A program made the translations under genes and the position numbers. DNA of 64,000 nt from Symbiodinium kawagutii (lineage: Eukaryota > Sar > Dinophyceae > Suessiales > Symbiodiniaceae), in assembly GCA_009767595.1 (NCBI GenBank), contig VSDK01012944.1, positions 15,358 to 79,357 of the forward strand. Reading direction: 5' to 3'. Below the pieces are notes generated by a model. It was not told the origin of the DNA and did not search any database. It saw nothing but the letters and a program-made list of their open reading frames with translations. Positions 11,300 to 23,004 of this stretch are shown here, in pieces (position 1 is the first letter of the stretch; each line of letters begins with the position of its first letter).

Positions 11300-12008
11300 T
11301 GAGGAAAAAAGTGTTGCATGTGGATGGCCTTGTAGCTGAGCTCCCCTGCTTCAAGAAATGCAAAGAAGCGACTCTTGTGATTTGTAGAGCCATGATGGTC
11401 TTTCAGGTTGGCACTGCAGTTTTTTGTTAAAAATCCCAACATCAAGAATCGGTATTTGATGTATTCATGTGATTCTTAGGAGCAGGGAAAGTATTTAGAG
11501 AGTGAGGCCACTTGACACTCCTCTGCTGGCAAACATTAGCATCTGACGACGTTTCATCTTGACAAGACGCATCTTGTTTGGCTAGTGTACTGGAATCATT
11601 GAAGCGTATTAGGACAAGACCCTGAAGAGTTTTTATGCTGGGCTGATGGTTTTTGAATGCTTCATGATCTTGATACATATCACGGTGAATTTGGTGGCAA
11701 ATCAGCCTTCAGACACCAGTTGGACGCTAGGCGAGCTTGCTGACACAGGCGCAAACCATTTTCCAGGCACCAAGTGATGTTTTTGGCCGATCCAGAATCC
11801 GTTGTTCAGTAGAGAATCAAAACATTTTAGGGAGGAGGGAGTGGTTTATTTTTGAGGAAAAAGATTAGGTTTGCTGAGACTTCAATTCATTCTATGAAAC
11901 TTTACCCTGTGCTAAGAATAGCTTCAACAGTCAGCGTCATCAGTGAACATCACAAGCAAACATCGCATCATTGAGGATCAGCACCTATTTCTCTTGAAGG
12001 AACTCAAA
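11300..12008. other. No recognisable gene
   Basis: No coherent exon, RNA gene or repeat was found between the RS-rich exon and the decamer array. Confidence 0.4.
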
Positions 12009-12009
12009 A

Positions 12010-12099
12010 CTGCATCCAGCTGCATCCAACTGTATCCAGCTGCATCCAACTGTATCCAACTGGATCTAATTGCATCCAACTGCATGCAACTGAATCAAC
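12010..12099. repeat. 10-bp tandem repeat (CTGCATCCAA)
   Basis: Nine successive 10-base units vary around CTGCATCCAA (CTGTATCCAG, CTGGATCTAA and others). It is followed by AACCATTATAAACC-type motifs. Confidence 0.85.
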
Positions 12100-12808
12100 C
12101 ATTATAAACCATGATAAAATTGTAAACCATTAAAAAACCTTAACAGCCACTAACCACTTGGTCCCACATCTTCAGGCTGTGCTGTCGCCATCTTTCCAAG
12201 CCAACTTCAAGCACCTTGGTGGTGGTGCCAAACGTGCCAAGGAGGCGCTAAACATAGCGAAGCTTTGAGTGCTAAAGGTAATGCAATGGCTTAATGCTTG
12301 ATGTATATACAGGTTGATTTTTTGGATCATTTGGTTGATCATTTGAGCTTAGTCATTTGGTTAATCCAATGATTGGGTTGGTGGCTGAGAAGCTTCCATA
12401 GAATGTTTTGCTATGGTTACATGATCATGAAATATCGGGCATTGTCACCAGACTATGTTCGCATCCCTTCGGAGTTGTTGACTTTGCTGGATCTTCGCAA
12501 GCCTCAGTGGCGAGCCAGGCTTTTCTGCTGCAGACTGCTGTCTGCCTGAAAACGGGAGCAGAGAAGCACTACTGGGACACGTATGAGACTCAGAGGTTGT
12601 GGGAGTCGCAACTGTTGAGATGTGCTTAGCTACGACTCAGAGGATTGCAAGGGGATCCCAAGGTGTTGAGGATTCCAAGGTCCCCTAGGTTGTTCAAGGT
12701 CAGGTGCTGCAACGAGGTCCGGTGTCAAGGAGCTCTCAGGGCAGATGAGGCGGGCTTTCTTTTATGCCTGGGCCTCAGTGGCCTCTGGCTGGCGCGGCTG
12801 AGATGTAG

Positions 12809-12902
12809 CGGTCCGATTTCTTCGCTGAGGTGGAAGGATATGGTGAACTCATGGACGATTGGCTGCAGAGTCGGACCAATCAGATCAACCAGGAACTTCA
12901 GG
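12809..12902 (+). CDS. Unknown exon
   Basis: After GATGTAG the frame reads SDFFAEVEGYGELMDDWLQS and then RTNQINQELQ before a GT. The composition is clearly coding. The sequence is acidic and probably helical. No family recognised. Confidence 0.45.
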
Positions 12903-13059
12903 GTTGGGGGTTGATTTTGCATGACTCCACTTGCAGAAGTAGGATGTCCTTGAAATGATTGTTGTGGCCACGACCCAAGGTGCGCAGTTTCAACCTCAGC
13001 CGTATCAATGTTTAGCTGACGGGCTCCAAAGATGGAACTTCTTCCGTTCAAAATCATGG

Positions 13060-13400
13060 AGTTAACCTCAAAATCATCCACCTCAGCCTCTTCATCAACC
13101 TCCTTTCAACCATTAGTTCGCCCTTGTTAGCCATCCAACTCTTCCATTGGTGGGATTCTGCTTGGGATGCGGCTCCCTGCAGATGGTTGTCCCGTTGTCG
13201 CTCCCACCAGGAGTTCCTCCAGCGCGGAACGGCGGTCCTCGGCTCGAACTTTTCGGAGCTGGTCTCGCGCCTGCGGCAGATCTTCAGGCTGCCCAGGGTG
13301 CCACCCGCGTCGCTCGTGGTGCCATGGAGTGGTGCATTGTTGGGATAGGTCCGGCGTAAATGATTGCATTGTTGGGTCTTACCACATGACACGTTCTTGA
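13060..13400. other. Coding-like GC-rich stretch, strand undecided
   Basis: Several frames on both strands are open, for example LQRGTAVLGSNFSELVSRLR on + and DQLRKVRAEDRRSALEELLV on -. The bias suggests an exon but I cannot choose a strand. Confidence 0.3.
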
Positions 13401-13628
13401 GCGAAAAATCTTGGTGCGTTTTGCATTTTTCAGGCCTGGCAGATGGATGTTCCTATCTGATCCAAGAGTGGAAGGCGTCGGTGACTCAATCTCAGACTCA
13501 ATAAAGTGGTACACGGGTAAACTTTCATTGCTGCGGGCCAGGTAACCAACGAACATTTGTTTGCTATGTCATGGTTACCTTGTATTATCACAGTCCACAA
13601 GATGTGCCAGGAGGTCCTAGTTTTTCAG

Positions 13629-13892
13629 GGTTCACTTGGACCATCGATGATTGATCCGGTGATGTTCAGCGTTCTCAGCTGCATTGGGCCACATTTCTCT
13701 CAGGACCTGATTGCACTCTTTTTGGAGGATTCGATTCCTCGGCATGTTCTCAGCATGACATCGCTGACAAGACTGCTAGAATTGGTCGGATCCAATGGAG
13801 GGGATGACTCTCAGAATGCAGGCGAGAGCTGGGAAAGCTCGGACATCCATGCCCCCAAAAGTGTACATGCTTCATCTATAACATCTTCATGA
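13629..13892 (+). CDS. Unknown exon
   Basis: After TTTTTCAG the frame reads GSLGPSMIDPVMFSVLSCIG, then PHFSQDLIALFLEDSIPRHV and an acidic Ser-rich tail, stopping at 13890-13892 unless it splices at GTGTAC near 13860. A helical, possibly repeat-type (HEAT/ARM-like) protein is conceivable but unproven. Confidence 0.45.
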   Translation, partial: GSLGPSMIDPVMFSVLSCIGPHFSQDLIALFLEDSIPRHVLSMTSLTRLLELVGSNGGDDSQNAGESWESSDIHAPKSVHASSITSS

Positions 13893-14106
13893 CATCCATT
13901 CTTAGACATCCATACTTCATACATCTTCATAACCTCTGCAAGAGTCTTCTGGCGCACTTGAAGCATTGCCATAGATGGTATTTTTCAAGACTCCCCCATA
14001 ACATTGTGGGGTTACACCCTGGACAACGGCAACAAGGAATCAGTTCCTGCTGTTGGTTCTCGAGCTGATTGTAGCACCAGCACAATGCATCTCAGCAGCA
14101 CATCTC

Positions 14107-14341
14107 AGCGGATCTAAGGATTTCCACATCTACAACGACATCGTGCGGCTTCCCCCGCTGACGTCCCCGCCCTGTTTGGGGCCACAGGATGTCACCGAGG
14201 CGGCTCTGCTGGAGGTGCTGAAACGCCTGCCGTGCTTCCCTCCCTTGCAGCGCTTGGCGGGTGGGCAGTATCGCTTCGGTCGCATCGAGGCGGGGAGGGC
14301 TCCATTGGAAGATCAGGGAGAGATCCATGAGGTAGATAAGG
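14107..14341 (+). CDS. Unknown exon ending at an introner-like element
   Basis: After ACATCTCAG the frame reads SGSKDFHIYNDIVRLPPLTS, later VTEAALLEVLKRLPCFPPLQ, and ends GEIHEVDK with one base left over before GTGTTTCTCAAA. The coding bias is strong and the intron begins exactly at the element. No family recognised. Confidence 0.5.
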
Positions 14342-14440
14342 GTGTTTCTCAAAATAGGGAACCCCTAAAAATGGATGGTTTATTACTGTAAGTGCTTAAT
14401 AATGGATGCTTTGGGGGTACCCCTATTTTGAGAAACCACC
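14342..14440 (+). mobile_element. Introner-like inverted-repeat element (copy b)
   Basis: It starts GTGTTTCTCAAAATAGGGAA and ends CCCCTATTTTGAGAAACCACC, so its two ends are almost exact reverse complements over more than 20 bases. The interior has ATGGATGGTTTATTACTGTA. This is one of the best-preserved copies. Confidence 0.75.
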
Positions 14441-15000
14441 ATATGACGCATGATATGATGTATGATGTGACATATGATATGAGTATGTATGCGATTATGA
14501 GCTGTATATATTGGTATGATTGGTATGAATATGATGCCACAACATTCTTCACTACGCAGATGTATCTGCATGTCTGGAAATGAACAAAGAACGATGCCTT
14601 CTTATCTATCATGTACAGGTATATGTAGTAGATGTAGTACATGTACACCTATACAAACATGCATCCAGGCATCCATCCATACGAACATGGATCCAATGTA
14701 AGCCACATGGGTGTATGTAGACTGGATCGAAAAGGTGCATGTAAGTGTGTGTATGTATGTGGGTGAGAACAAAATAAAGGACACACAGGTAGGCCACATG
14801 TAACGCAGGTAAACATGCGTATGGTTTCTATCTACTTCTAGATCCTACATATGTTCCATTGCTTGCAGCCTTTGTTGAGAGTAGTTGTGTTGACTCCTCG
14901 CTGCACAAAGTAATGCCCCCCACTTTTGAGTTGGTTAGGATTCGCCAGCGAACAAGCTGGGTATCTCTACCGCAACTGGTAGTTGAACCTACTGAACTAA
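14441..15000. other. TATG-rich low-complexity region
   Basis: ATATGATATGATGTATGATG-type words and ACATGTA words dominate 14441-14860. No gene is evident. Confidence 0.5.
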
Positions 15001-15078
15001 GTCAGCGATCCCCGCAGACGTCACTTTGTAGGCGGCAGTTGTTTTGTAACTTCTTGGCTTCCCGGTCTGCTGGTTAAG

Positions 15079-15435
15079 GTGGTGTTCCAGCTCACGGCGA
15101 CGGAACTTGTGGCGCAAGTGTTGGCATCACCAACGCCAGTGCCAGAAGTCTTGAAGGCTTTGGATTTCTTTGCGCAGTTTGGTCCCCAAGAATATCCGAG
15201 CGCTGCCGTTGATGCAGTGAAGGCATCAGACAACCTGATGTGTGGCACCACGAAGATTCAAGATGTGAATGCTCCGTTGCTCCCCCTGCCAAGTCTTAGC
15301 TTTACGCCCCTGGCACCAGCCATGGCACCCATGGGACCCATGGCACCAGCAGGGCCTGTTTCTGGGTCCATGGGTTCACTTGCCATGCCAGCATTTAGCG
15401 GGCCAAAGTTCGGCATTGATGATGACGAAATATAG
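15079..15435 (+). CDS. Unknown terminal exon with Met/Ala/Pro-rich tail
   Basis: After TGGTTAAG the frame reads VVFQLTATELVAQVLASPTP, then PEVLKALDFFAQFGPQEYPS, and ends in a low-complexity MAPMGPMAPAGPV region with GIDDDEI at the C-terminus before TAG. The first part looks helical and folded, the second disordered. No family recognised. Confidence 0.5.
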   Translation: MVFQLTATELVAQVLASPTPVPEVLKALDFFAQFGPQEYPSAAVDAVKASDNLMCGTTKIQDVNAPLLPLPSLSFTPLAPAMAPMGPMAPAGPVSGSMGSLAMPAFSGPKFGIDDDEI

Positions 15436-15958
15436 CCTGCAAAGACAAAAAGGGTGTGTGACTGCGACTCAGTTGACAATGCACTGGTGCGGAAGGTGAC
15501 TTTGTGATGCATCAAACAACCACAATCATCACAATCTGCATGGGACTTCGAAGCAGCTTGGACGAAACAGCTTCCTGCTTAGCACGCATGATTCCACTCT
15601 TGGCTGGAGCTGGAAGCTGTGAGAGGATTCTGCGTCACTGCTTGAAATGCCAATGGAACCCGTCCTTCCAAGCTACCCTTCGAGCAATCTAGGAACTTGA
15701 GGCACTGCAGAGCACAGCTCTTTGATTTTTAGCTTTCCCTCTCCATGAATCAAATTTTGAACGGGTTTGGCGCCCTTAAGGCAAAGAAAGCAAAAGGCTG
15801 TCTCTTCCGGCCTCACATGTTGTAGCCATTTTGTTGCAGCGATCTCCAAATCTAGTTAACGATTCTCAATTGCAATCCTAATGACAACAAATGATGAGGA
15901 GGGTTGATGAAATGCTAAACTGTTATTGATTGCTGCTTGATGACACCATATCCACAGG

Positions 15959-16547
15959 TTGAATCATACGGCGCTGTGGTTAAGCTACGTCGAGAGACGG
16001 TGCCTGAGCCATGCGCTTTGGACCTCGGCTTTGGGGATCCTTCGCCAGCTTCAGAGAACAGTTGCTGCCAGGTGCACCAGCATTGCTGTGATGTTTACTT
16101 TGGCCCAACGGGTTCATGAACCAGACTTTTTCACCTCAACACAAATCCTTCTCACTCATACTTGCCTCGGAAATCTCAAGGTTTCAATAGGCAGCTGGGG
16201 CTGTTATGAGACTGAACAGGCTGTGTTAATTTCTGCTCAGTTGCAACGGGCTCGCCGCCACGACTGGTTGCCAGAAATGTCAGGTCCAAATGTCGCTGCA
16301 GATGTGGAGATGACAGCTGCAGAGGCCAGCGATGTTGTGGCCTCAGAGCTCTGTTCAGCGACGTGTGGGTGTTCTCCAGTCGTAGGGGTACCCGTAAATC
16401 ATCCAATAGTGACATATAATAACCATTGATGGTAACAAGCCAACCATAACTTGGGGGTCCCCTCTAGCTTAAGAAACCACGTGGTGTCAGAGTGAGGCAA
16501 CCCCTGTGAAGTGGTGCTACTTTGTTGTGCCACCGGTTTGCACCAAG
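15959..16547 (+). CDS. Unknown gene, two exons around an introner-like element
   Basis: Exon 1 (to about 16368) includes LPEMSGPNVAADVEMTAAEA and SDVVASELCSATCG. Exon 2 (16491-16547), after GGTGTCAG, reads SEATPVKWCYFVVPPVCTK and ends at a GTGACA donor. The element between them occupies the intron. Which of several neighbouring GT dinucleotides is the donor is not resolved, so the phase is uncertain. One choice continues into exon 2, another reaches an early stop. Family unknown. Confidence 0.4.
16369..16490 (+). mobile_element. Introner-like inverted-repeat element (copy a)
   Basis: The left end is GTGTTCTCCAGTCGTAGGGG, the interior has AAATCATCCAATAGTGACAT, and the right end CTTAAGAAACCACGTGGTG runs to a CAG acceptor at 16488-16490. 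It spans from exon to exon. Confidence 0.65.
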
Positions 16548-16900
16548 GTGACACGACCAAGCTCTCCAATGCCCAAGGTGAATATTGTCCCTGCAAGGGC
16601 TCACGACTTCGCCGCGAGCGCATTGATTTTGCTGGCCTTGGTAGTGCCCACACTTGTCATGGCAGTGGTGGTGATTGATGAGCGCCTTGGCACGGCAGCT
16701 GTTGTATATTTGGCAAGGCCTGTTTGCAGGTTGGCTCAACTTGTTGGGATGTTCAATGCTTGACACAGTTAGCGCTGCATCACTGAAGGGGATGATAACC
16801 AACAATAATGGCTAAACAACTCTTGGTTGAATCTAGTTGGTGGCTTTCAGCATTTTCTATTCCCCACATTGCATCACTGTTCCGAGGGGAAAGCTGAGTG

Positions 16901-17008
16901 ATGGCAGTCATGACGACTCGAGGTGGATCACCCGACCGGAACAGCGAGGATGGCTGGTCCTGGGCTTCGGATTCTACATCATCACAGCAGCTTGGCAGCG
17001 ATCAGTGA
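16901..17008 (+). CDS. Short unknown ORF or exon
   Basis: The frame MAVMTTRGGSPDRNSEDGWS continues with a Ser-rich SDSTSSQQLGSDQ and stops with TGA. The composition is coding-like. It could be a terminal exon following AG at 16896-16897. Confidence 0.35.
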   Translation: MAVMTTRGGSPDRNSEDGWSWASDSTSSQQLGSDQ

Positions 17009-17590
17009 TGGCTTCTACCACGAAGCTCTTCAAGCCATGAAGAGACAGTGCTGATTGAGATAGGCACATGCGCATCAATGAGATATTATACTACAATATC
17101 TATCACACATACATGCTTGTGTCATGGGAGGAGATTGCAAAGGGGGTCCCCACCGCTTCAAGCTGGTATCCTCTCCATCTTCCTAAACTATCTGAATAAG
17201 CCCATTGGACTGGGGTAGGTAATGCTATGTATTGCCCCCATGATGATAGCACCCATGAAGCAACCAGTTTTTATCTCCACAAACTTTGAGTTTGGACTAC
17301 ATAAAGCATTTGCATGTGTTGCAGGGCACAAGGAAGCGGAGGTGTGACTCATGGATGAGTGGATCAGGACATAACGATTGAGGAATGAGTTGAACATCCA
17401 CTGATCGATTTAAATGGTTGAGCATGTTGAACGTTGTCATGATCCATTATCAGAGTATGTTCATGGACCACCTGTTAGTTGATTATGTAGAGGTTGCATA
17501 CAGCAAACGAAATAGTTGACCTTGAGGTAGATGAGCATACATGAACAACCTATTTTTTTTTTCCCGACATCCTTGTTTTGATGACATCAG
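17009..17590. other. No recognisable gene
   Basis: This AT-rich stretch has no coherent exon or repeat family that I could identify. Confidence 0.4.
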
Positions 17591-17714
17591 CAATGGGGTC
17601 ATGGAAGCATGGTCAGGCGCTGAGAAGCCTTTGGACAAGCTTGGTCCGTTTGTGTCAGCGGATCTTGTACATCCGTGTGGAGGTGAACCGCTATGTATCG
17701 ACAACTCTTTTTGA
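17591..17714 (+). CDS. Unknown terminal exon
   Basis: A poly-T tract and GACATCAG acceptor lead into a frame reading NGVMEAWSGAEKPLDKLGPF and VSADLVHPCGGEPLCIDNSF, followed by TGA. The acceptor and bias are good, the family is unknown. Confidence 0.45.
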
Positions 17715-18020
17715 GGCGCTGCGGAACGGTGAACCACGTTGTGAACCCCTGTCGAATGATGGACGAATGGGAAACAATGGGTCCACACGGGTGAAAAGTG
17801 AGGTCATATTGCTTAATAGTGGTCGATGAAAATTAGTACTGTAGGTCTGGATCAAAGCCCTGTTTTTTTTGGACGACTGACGCCGAACGCGCGAGGCAAT
17901 TTATGAACGGGTTTTCATGGTGTTCAGAATATGCTGAAAAATGAACAATGTCAACACATGTAACCTATGCCAAGATATGCCCCAGTGATGCACTGACTAT
18001 AGGGCAAACATTGCCATGAG

Positions 18021-18110
18021 GCCTTGACCGAATTCTTAGCCAAAGAAGCTGAGATGCAAGGGCTCACATGCAGTTGGGATCAAGAAGCCTTGCAAGAGCC
18101 GCTGGTTTGC
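18021..18110 (+). CDS. Unknown exon
   Basis: After GCCATGAG the frame reads ALTEFLAKEAEMQGLTCSWD. The right limit is not clear. Further coding-like pieces follow on + at about 18400-18500 (LTGKIKVKLRFWSSRARSMW) and 18640-18727 (VPKVMHVAGTDLDLQDVHME), possibly the same gene. Confidence 0.35.
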
Positions 18111-18767
18111 ATTTACTGCTTGCTGCTCGCATTCCAAGTGCTCGATTCTGAATTGCAAAGATCCAACCAGCCGAAGACCCACTTTGCTGAGTATAAGTTG
18201 CTAACCAATCTCCAGCCTTGGGGTCAATCCAAAGCTTTTGGTGGGCAGATCTTACCAACCTTTTCCTCACCAAGTTCGAGGCTTGCTGTTGAACTAGACG
18301 GTTGGTCGTTTGAGTTATGTTATACCAACAGAACAAAATCAACACTTGGACTTGCACCACTGCTCATCATCGTTTGTCAACGTGCGCTTCCTTACGATGT
18401 GCCACCTAGGCATGACAAGCTGACTGGGAAGATCAAGGTGAAGCTGCGCTTTTGGAGCTCTCGAGCTCGTAGCATGTGGATCCGGCTGAGGCAACGCTGA
18501 GATGCTGAGAAGCAACTGGTCAGTTGTCCAAAGATGTTCGAAGTTTATGGCTTTCACATGTCGGACATGACTGGTTGTCTATATCTCACGTCTTGGTGAA
18601 TCTTGTGGATAGTCTTGAAGAAGTCTTCTGTTTCAGGGTGCCCAAAGTGATGCATGTTGCCGGTACCGATCTGGATCTTCAAGATGTGCACATGGAGGAT
18701 ATGGACCTGCAGGCAGGAGATGCACCAGGTGGTCGATTGGTTACTCTCTTGATTGGTGGGTGGCATC

Positions 18768-18852
18768 TGGCTATGGGTCAATATTGATCAACCAACTAAT
18801 GGGGGATAATCACCAACAGCAAGAGGGAAAGCGATGGTCAATGATGGGAATT
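18768..18852. repeat. Dispersed repeat family 2, partial copy
   Basis: GGGTCAATATTGATCAACCA and ATGGGGGATAATCACCAACA match the copies at 28145-28256 and 44868-44990, which carry GGGTCA/TGACCC ends. This copy lacks the GAACTGACCC end. Confidence 0.45.
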
Positions 18853-19418
18853 AGACTTCCTGCTATTTGACAAGTGAAAAGTATGGGTTAAAATGGGCTT
18901 ATCAATCTGGAAGTAGGCAAAGCCAGGCGTCAGGCAAGTTTGGAGGTACTGTCGGCTGACACTGGCCTTGGATTCTGCCCAGCTTTAGAGGGGCCGGTTT
19001 GCTTTGGGGCTGCTGAGCTGTTGTTGTTTCAATCTACTGAGGTTTTTGACTGTCAAGGTACTTGTGCCATATAATCAAGTTTCCCATTTCCAAGACCGAC
19101 AGTCCTTGCCAACGTCTTCAAAGTCCACAACATACCTGCAACAACTTGAAGTCTTAAGCCTGCAAAGTCAATTGTTTCAGAGAGGGGTCTCAAACTTCCT
19201 AATCCCAATGGTGCATTTGCGAGAACTTGCGCTCTAAAAACTCTAAAAACATTTTGCTAGAAATTGAGAGCTAAGCGTGCTTGCCAAACACTTGAGTACC
19301 GAGATTCCACAACATTTTTGCATCCCAAGAAAAGAGGGTTGTCGAAATTCCAAAATCTCCTTGCCAGAAGTGGGGCTGTCAAAATTCCAAGCGCCCGACC
19401 CTACAAAGCAAAACATGG

Positions 19419-19715
19419 GTGCTGGATTTCTCCCGCACTCTTAGGTTTGTTAAGCTGTGCAAATCTTTTGGGATATCAGGAAACTATCAGGTCAGGGCAC
19501 TGGACATCAAGATTGAAGCAAGACAATGGGATTGGCACCCACTGCTCCGAACTCGGACGTCCAAACTTTGCCGTTTACCTGTGCTGCAGGTGGAATTCAT
19601 TCCCGGTGAAGACGTGGTTTGTGGTCGTGATAGTCGGGTGGAACGTCGTGAGGCAGGGGTAAACGTGGGCAGTACCATGAGGACCACAGGCTGCTTCTTT
19701 GATGAAGTAAAGTGA
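19419..19715 (+). CDS. Possible unknown exons
   Basis: One frame reads ISGNYQVRALDIKIEARQWD and then VEFIPGEDVVCGRDSRVERR. A large ORF also lies on the opposite strand here, so the strand call is weak. Family unknown. Confidence 0.3.
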   Translation: MLDFSRTLRFVKLCKSFGISGNYQVRALDIKIEARQWDWHPLLRTRTSKLCRLPVLQVEFIPGEDVVCGRDSRVERREAGVNVGSTMRTTGCFFDEVK

Positions 19716-19901
19716 TTGGGGATTTCGATGCTGGTCATTCCCTCTGGAAATTGAGACCAGAAGCTTAGTAGGCTCAAGACCAAGAGGGGTCCGCACAGTC
19801 CCCACCTGTTGTTTGTTGATCTTCTTGTTCCCAACTTCACAGCTCCATGACCGCATCTCATGGGACACTGTCGCTTGTACTTTTGGCTGTCGCATGTGGG
19901 C

Positions 19902-19975
19902 ATCGCTTGAGCAGGGATGCCATAGATCTCTCTGACAAATCGCTTGAGCAGGAACGCCATAGATCTCTCTGACAA
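19902..19975. repeat. 37-bp tandem duplication
   Basis: Two 37-base units starting ATCGCTTGAGCAGG differ at two positions. The second overlaps the start of the lipase reading frame. Confidence 0.85.
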
Positions 19976-21081
19976 GGGGATTCCCCTGCCATGGAAAAAA
20001 GCAAAAAACAAAACTCGGATTTTGTATACTTGCCAAAATGTGACTGTTCCATCGGTCCTGGAGATTGAAGACTTTGAGACAAAGCTCTCCGAGCTGCATC
20101 TTGAACAACATCCTTCTCATCTGCTTCTGAGCACCCGAGAGATTGTCATTCTGAAGACATCAATGCAGCTAGGGATGCTGGCTTATGGCCGAAATAATGG
20201 CAAAAGCCTTCTCTTTAGAGGTATTCGGTCAAAGAATTCGAATGAGGTGTCCATGATCGAAGTGCAGTTCAAGAGTGCTCGCCACCGCAGAGGAAAAATG
20301 GATGACACTGGCCATATGGTGGCATATTTGGCCAAAGTGGAGGGAGGAGTAGGAGTCGTTCTGAACTACAAGGGTTCCACCAACATGGCTGATTGGAAGA
20401 CGAACATGAAAACGGCTTCAACAGAAATGTTTCCCCGACTTGCCCGACAAAGAAGAGATCAAGGTCCACAAGGGCTTTTTGAAGCACAAAGAGAGGCTGG
20501 ATGTGCAGATGTCAGGAGCTGAAATGCTTCCAATCGCCAAGATTCTTGCCAGCTGGGGAGTGACCCCAACAGAGAATTTCAAGGAGTTCTTGTTTTCTGG
20601 GCAGTGGAAATGGTGCATTTGCGTAGGGCACAGTTTGGGTGGAGCGATGTCTGCCATCTCTGCTTTGGAGCTTGCCGTCCGCACAGCTTCTGACAAGCCA
20701 GTGTATGCTATTGGCATTGGCTCGGCGGTTCCAGGGAACGAAGCGTTTTCATGGCTCATGGACAAACATGTCAAACCCAAAGGGGGGCTGCGCATTGCCA
20801 ACGAAGGAGATGCGATCGCTTTCATGGGATATGGGCTGGTTTCGTTCTCCCGGGCATCCCGAATTGTTCATGGCTACGAATGGATCTTGCCTCATCATTG
20901 GGGAAGGACGCTTTTCAAGAAGTTGAAGAATCACATCCAATATGACATCTATGATTGGGACACAATTCCAAAGCGATTTGTCTTCCCAAAAGTCGGAGAA
21001 TCCTATACTTCCAACGATGACCAGCTCAAGGATCACTACGACCTCGATACCACGGTATATTCTGAAAGAGATCCACCTTGA
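19944..21081 (+). pseudogene. Class 3 lipase (alpha/beta hydrolase) with one frameshift
   Basis: Two overlapping frames give one lipase. The first (19944 to about 20430) ends in YKGSTNMADWKTNM, like the 'FRGT....DW..D' segment before the active site. The second (from about 20428) has KEEIKVHKGFL and then CVGHSLGGAMSAISALELAV, the GxSxG nucleophile elbow with Ser at 20632-20634. Later come IANEGDAIAFM (probable catalytic Asp) and QLKDHYDLD (probable catalytic His). It ends at TGA 21079-21081. The frame changes by one base in the run TTTCCCCG at 20430-20436, so this is either an assembly error or a disabled gene. No introns are visible, unlike neighbouring genes, so a retrocopy is possible. Such enzymes hydrolyse acylglycerols. 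No signal peptide or membrane segment is evident. Confidence 0.75.
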
Positions 21082-22950
21082 GAGCTCCAGCGGTCAAAAG
21101 AGTTGAGTCATCCACGTCTGGCAGGTTGAAATTTGGTGTGCTAAACTAATTGGCCTAAGCTTTGTTGCAACTTTCTACGGAAATTAGCTCTTCACTAACC
21201 ACTACTGAAGGCTTGGGGGTATCTTTGAAGGCTCTGTGAATCGTTTTTTGCACATGCTAGGAAGAAGAATCACGCACCTTGTAGATCACTATGGTCAGTA
21301 CGTATTTCCACTACTGTCTTACATATTTATGCCTACGGCTAAAAAAAAGGGGTGTGAAAATGTTTAATGGCCCTTATACTTGCGTATGACAAGCTGTAAG
21401 ATCTGCCCTTCAACTTTCCAGCATTATCCTTGATGTATCTTGATGCCGGATTTTGAAGGTCGAGACATTCACCTTTCAGATGCAAGAGCTTTTGCAAAGC
21501 CCATGTTTTCAACACTCCAGCGTCGTAGTCGGAATCCTACTGCAATATGTGTAGTGCGCACTGACACTTTCGCTAGGAGATGTGCTGACATGTTTTCTTG
21601 TGTTCCAACACACATTTTGAGACATGAACTGCCACGATTCAAAAAGGACGGCCCTAGGCATGTGCAAGGCTGGTGGCATGTAAGAGGAGGAGAAAGAGGA
21701 GGAGAACGAGGGTTGAAGAAGGTGAGCGAAGAGCAGGAGCAGGAGACGGAGGACGGAGGGAAGGAAGGAAAAAGGAAGAAAACAAAGCGGCAGGAGGGAT
21801 GACAAAGAAGGAAGGGGAAAGCATTCTGGGACCGGGACAGAAGAAAAAATCCAGAGATTTCCAGAGTATGGCAACATTCGGTAGAACGTTCATCATACAT
21901 ACGAAACTGTATCACAGGAGGACAACATTGTATATGATAATGATGTAGTGAGAACAAGCAAAGGGACAACTACGCAACGCTGAGACGGAATGAAGGCAAG
22001 ATCATGAGATGAGGTGGACCACAACAAACACACGACTTTACAAAGCGACGAGACGAAGAGACTAAAATAGCCAGAAACACAATGAGAAGCTAGGAGAACA
22101 GCACAATGAACCAACCAATCTGAGAAGAATTTCCTAAAAGCAAGGACCAAGTTGGCAATGAAGCTAGAGGACAATCGGCGGACAAGAAGACAAGGCAGCA
22201 AAGGCATGGTGCAGCAAAAGCGCTGAGAGTAAGCCCCACAAACGAAGCACAAGACGTGGACACCAATGGGTTTGCCCATGTCCATGGCGGTACCTCCTAA
22301 CCATCCAATGATAAGAACTATTAATTTGGAACTCACCAGTAACGTGTGGGTACAACATCTTTAGACAAGCCCATAGGAGAATTTCATTTCTGGGACTATG
22401 AAACAGTCAAACAACAAGAGGATATTATTTGTAATGATCCCAACCAGATGACGATCATTCAGTAAGGCAACTCAAAAAATACTGCAATCAAGCCATACAA
22501 TAAGGCAAGATAATGACGAGGCACCATTTCGACTATTCAACTAGATAGCAAGCAAGAGAACAAGGCGATGAATTCGATCATCCCCAATCCCTTCAATGTT
22601 TTTCAAGTCTCAGTCTCAGGCTCTTTCAAGCTTGCATGTTGGATGTACCGTATCTCAAAAGCAGTAGGGGCCTAGAGATTTAGATATCTTCAGAGTTGGG
22701 TTGCAAATCAGCTAATTGATAGTGACGGGGGGATATATCAGTGGAAACCATCCACTTCGGTTTGCAGACCACACTTGGGGTTCATCGGAAACAGTTTAGA
22801 TGGAAATGTGTTCTTCTTTGGCCTCCTCCTCCTCCAGATCAAGATCATCATCATCCAGAGGTTTCCTTTTCAAAGAATCATCAACTAGTGTTTGGAGATC
22901 GTAAACAGTCAAACTTAGAAGTCTACATTACTCTTGCCTTAGATCCAAGT
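21082..22950. other. No firm gene; purine-rich tract
   Basis: About 21678-21840 is almost purely A/G (GGAGGAGAAAGAGGAGGAG and so on), giving Lys/Glu/Arg-rich shadow frames on + and Leu/Ser/Pro-rich ones on -. The rest shows no recognisable feature. Confidence 0.5.
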
Positions 22951-23004
22951 TGCATTAGTGTTTGGATTTCCTTGTAGACTTCCAAATTTGGTGAAATCCA
23001 ACAG

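Noticed and set aside
16506-16763. Hydrophobic + frame (FAASALILLALVVPTLVMAV) as a membrane protein
   Set aside because: It crosses the GTGACA donor of a better supported exon and overlaps equally open frames on the other strand.
19487-20120. Two long minus-strand frames upstream of and over the lipase start
   Set aside because: They overlap the lipase coding region and share no domain. The + frame has catalytic motifs.
21469-21969. Long minus-strand frames at the purine-rich tract
   Set aside because: Composition is driven by the A/G tract, and several frames are open at once.
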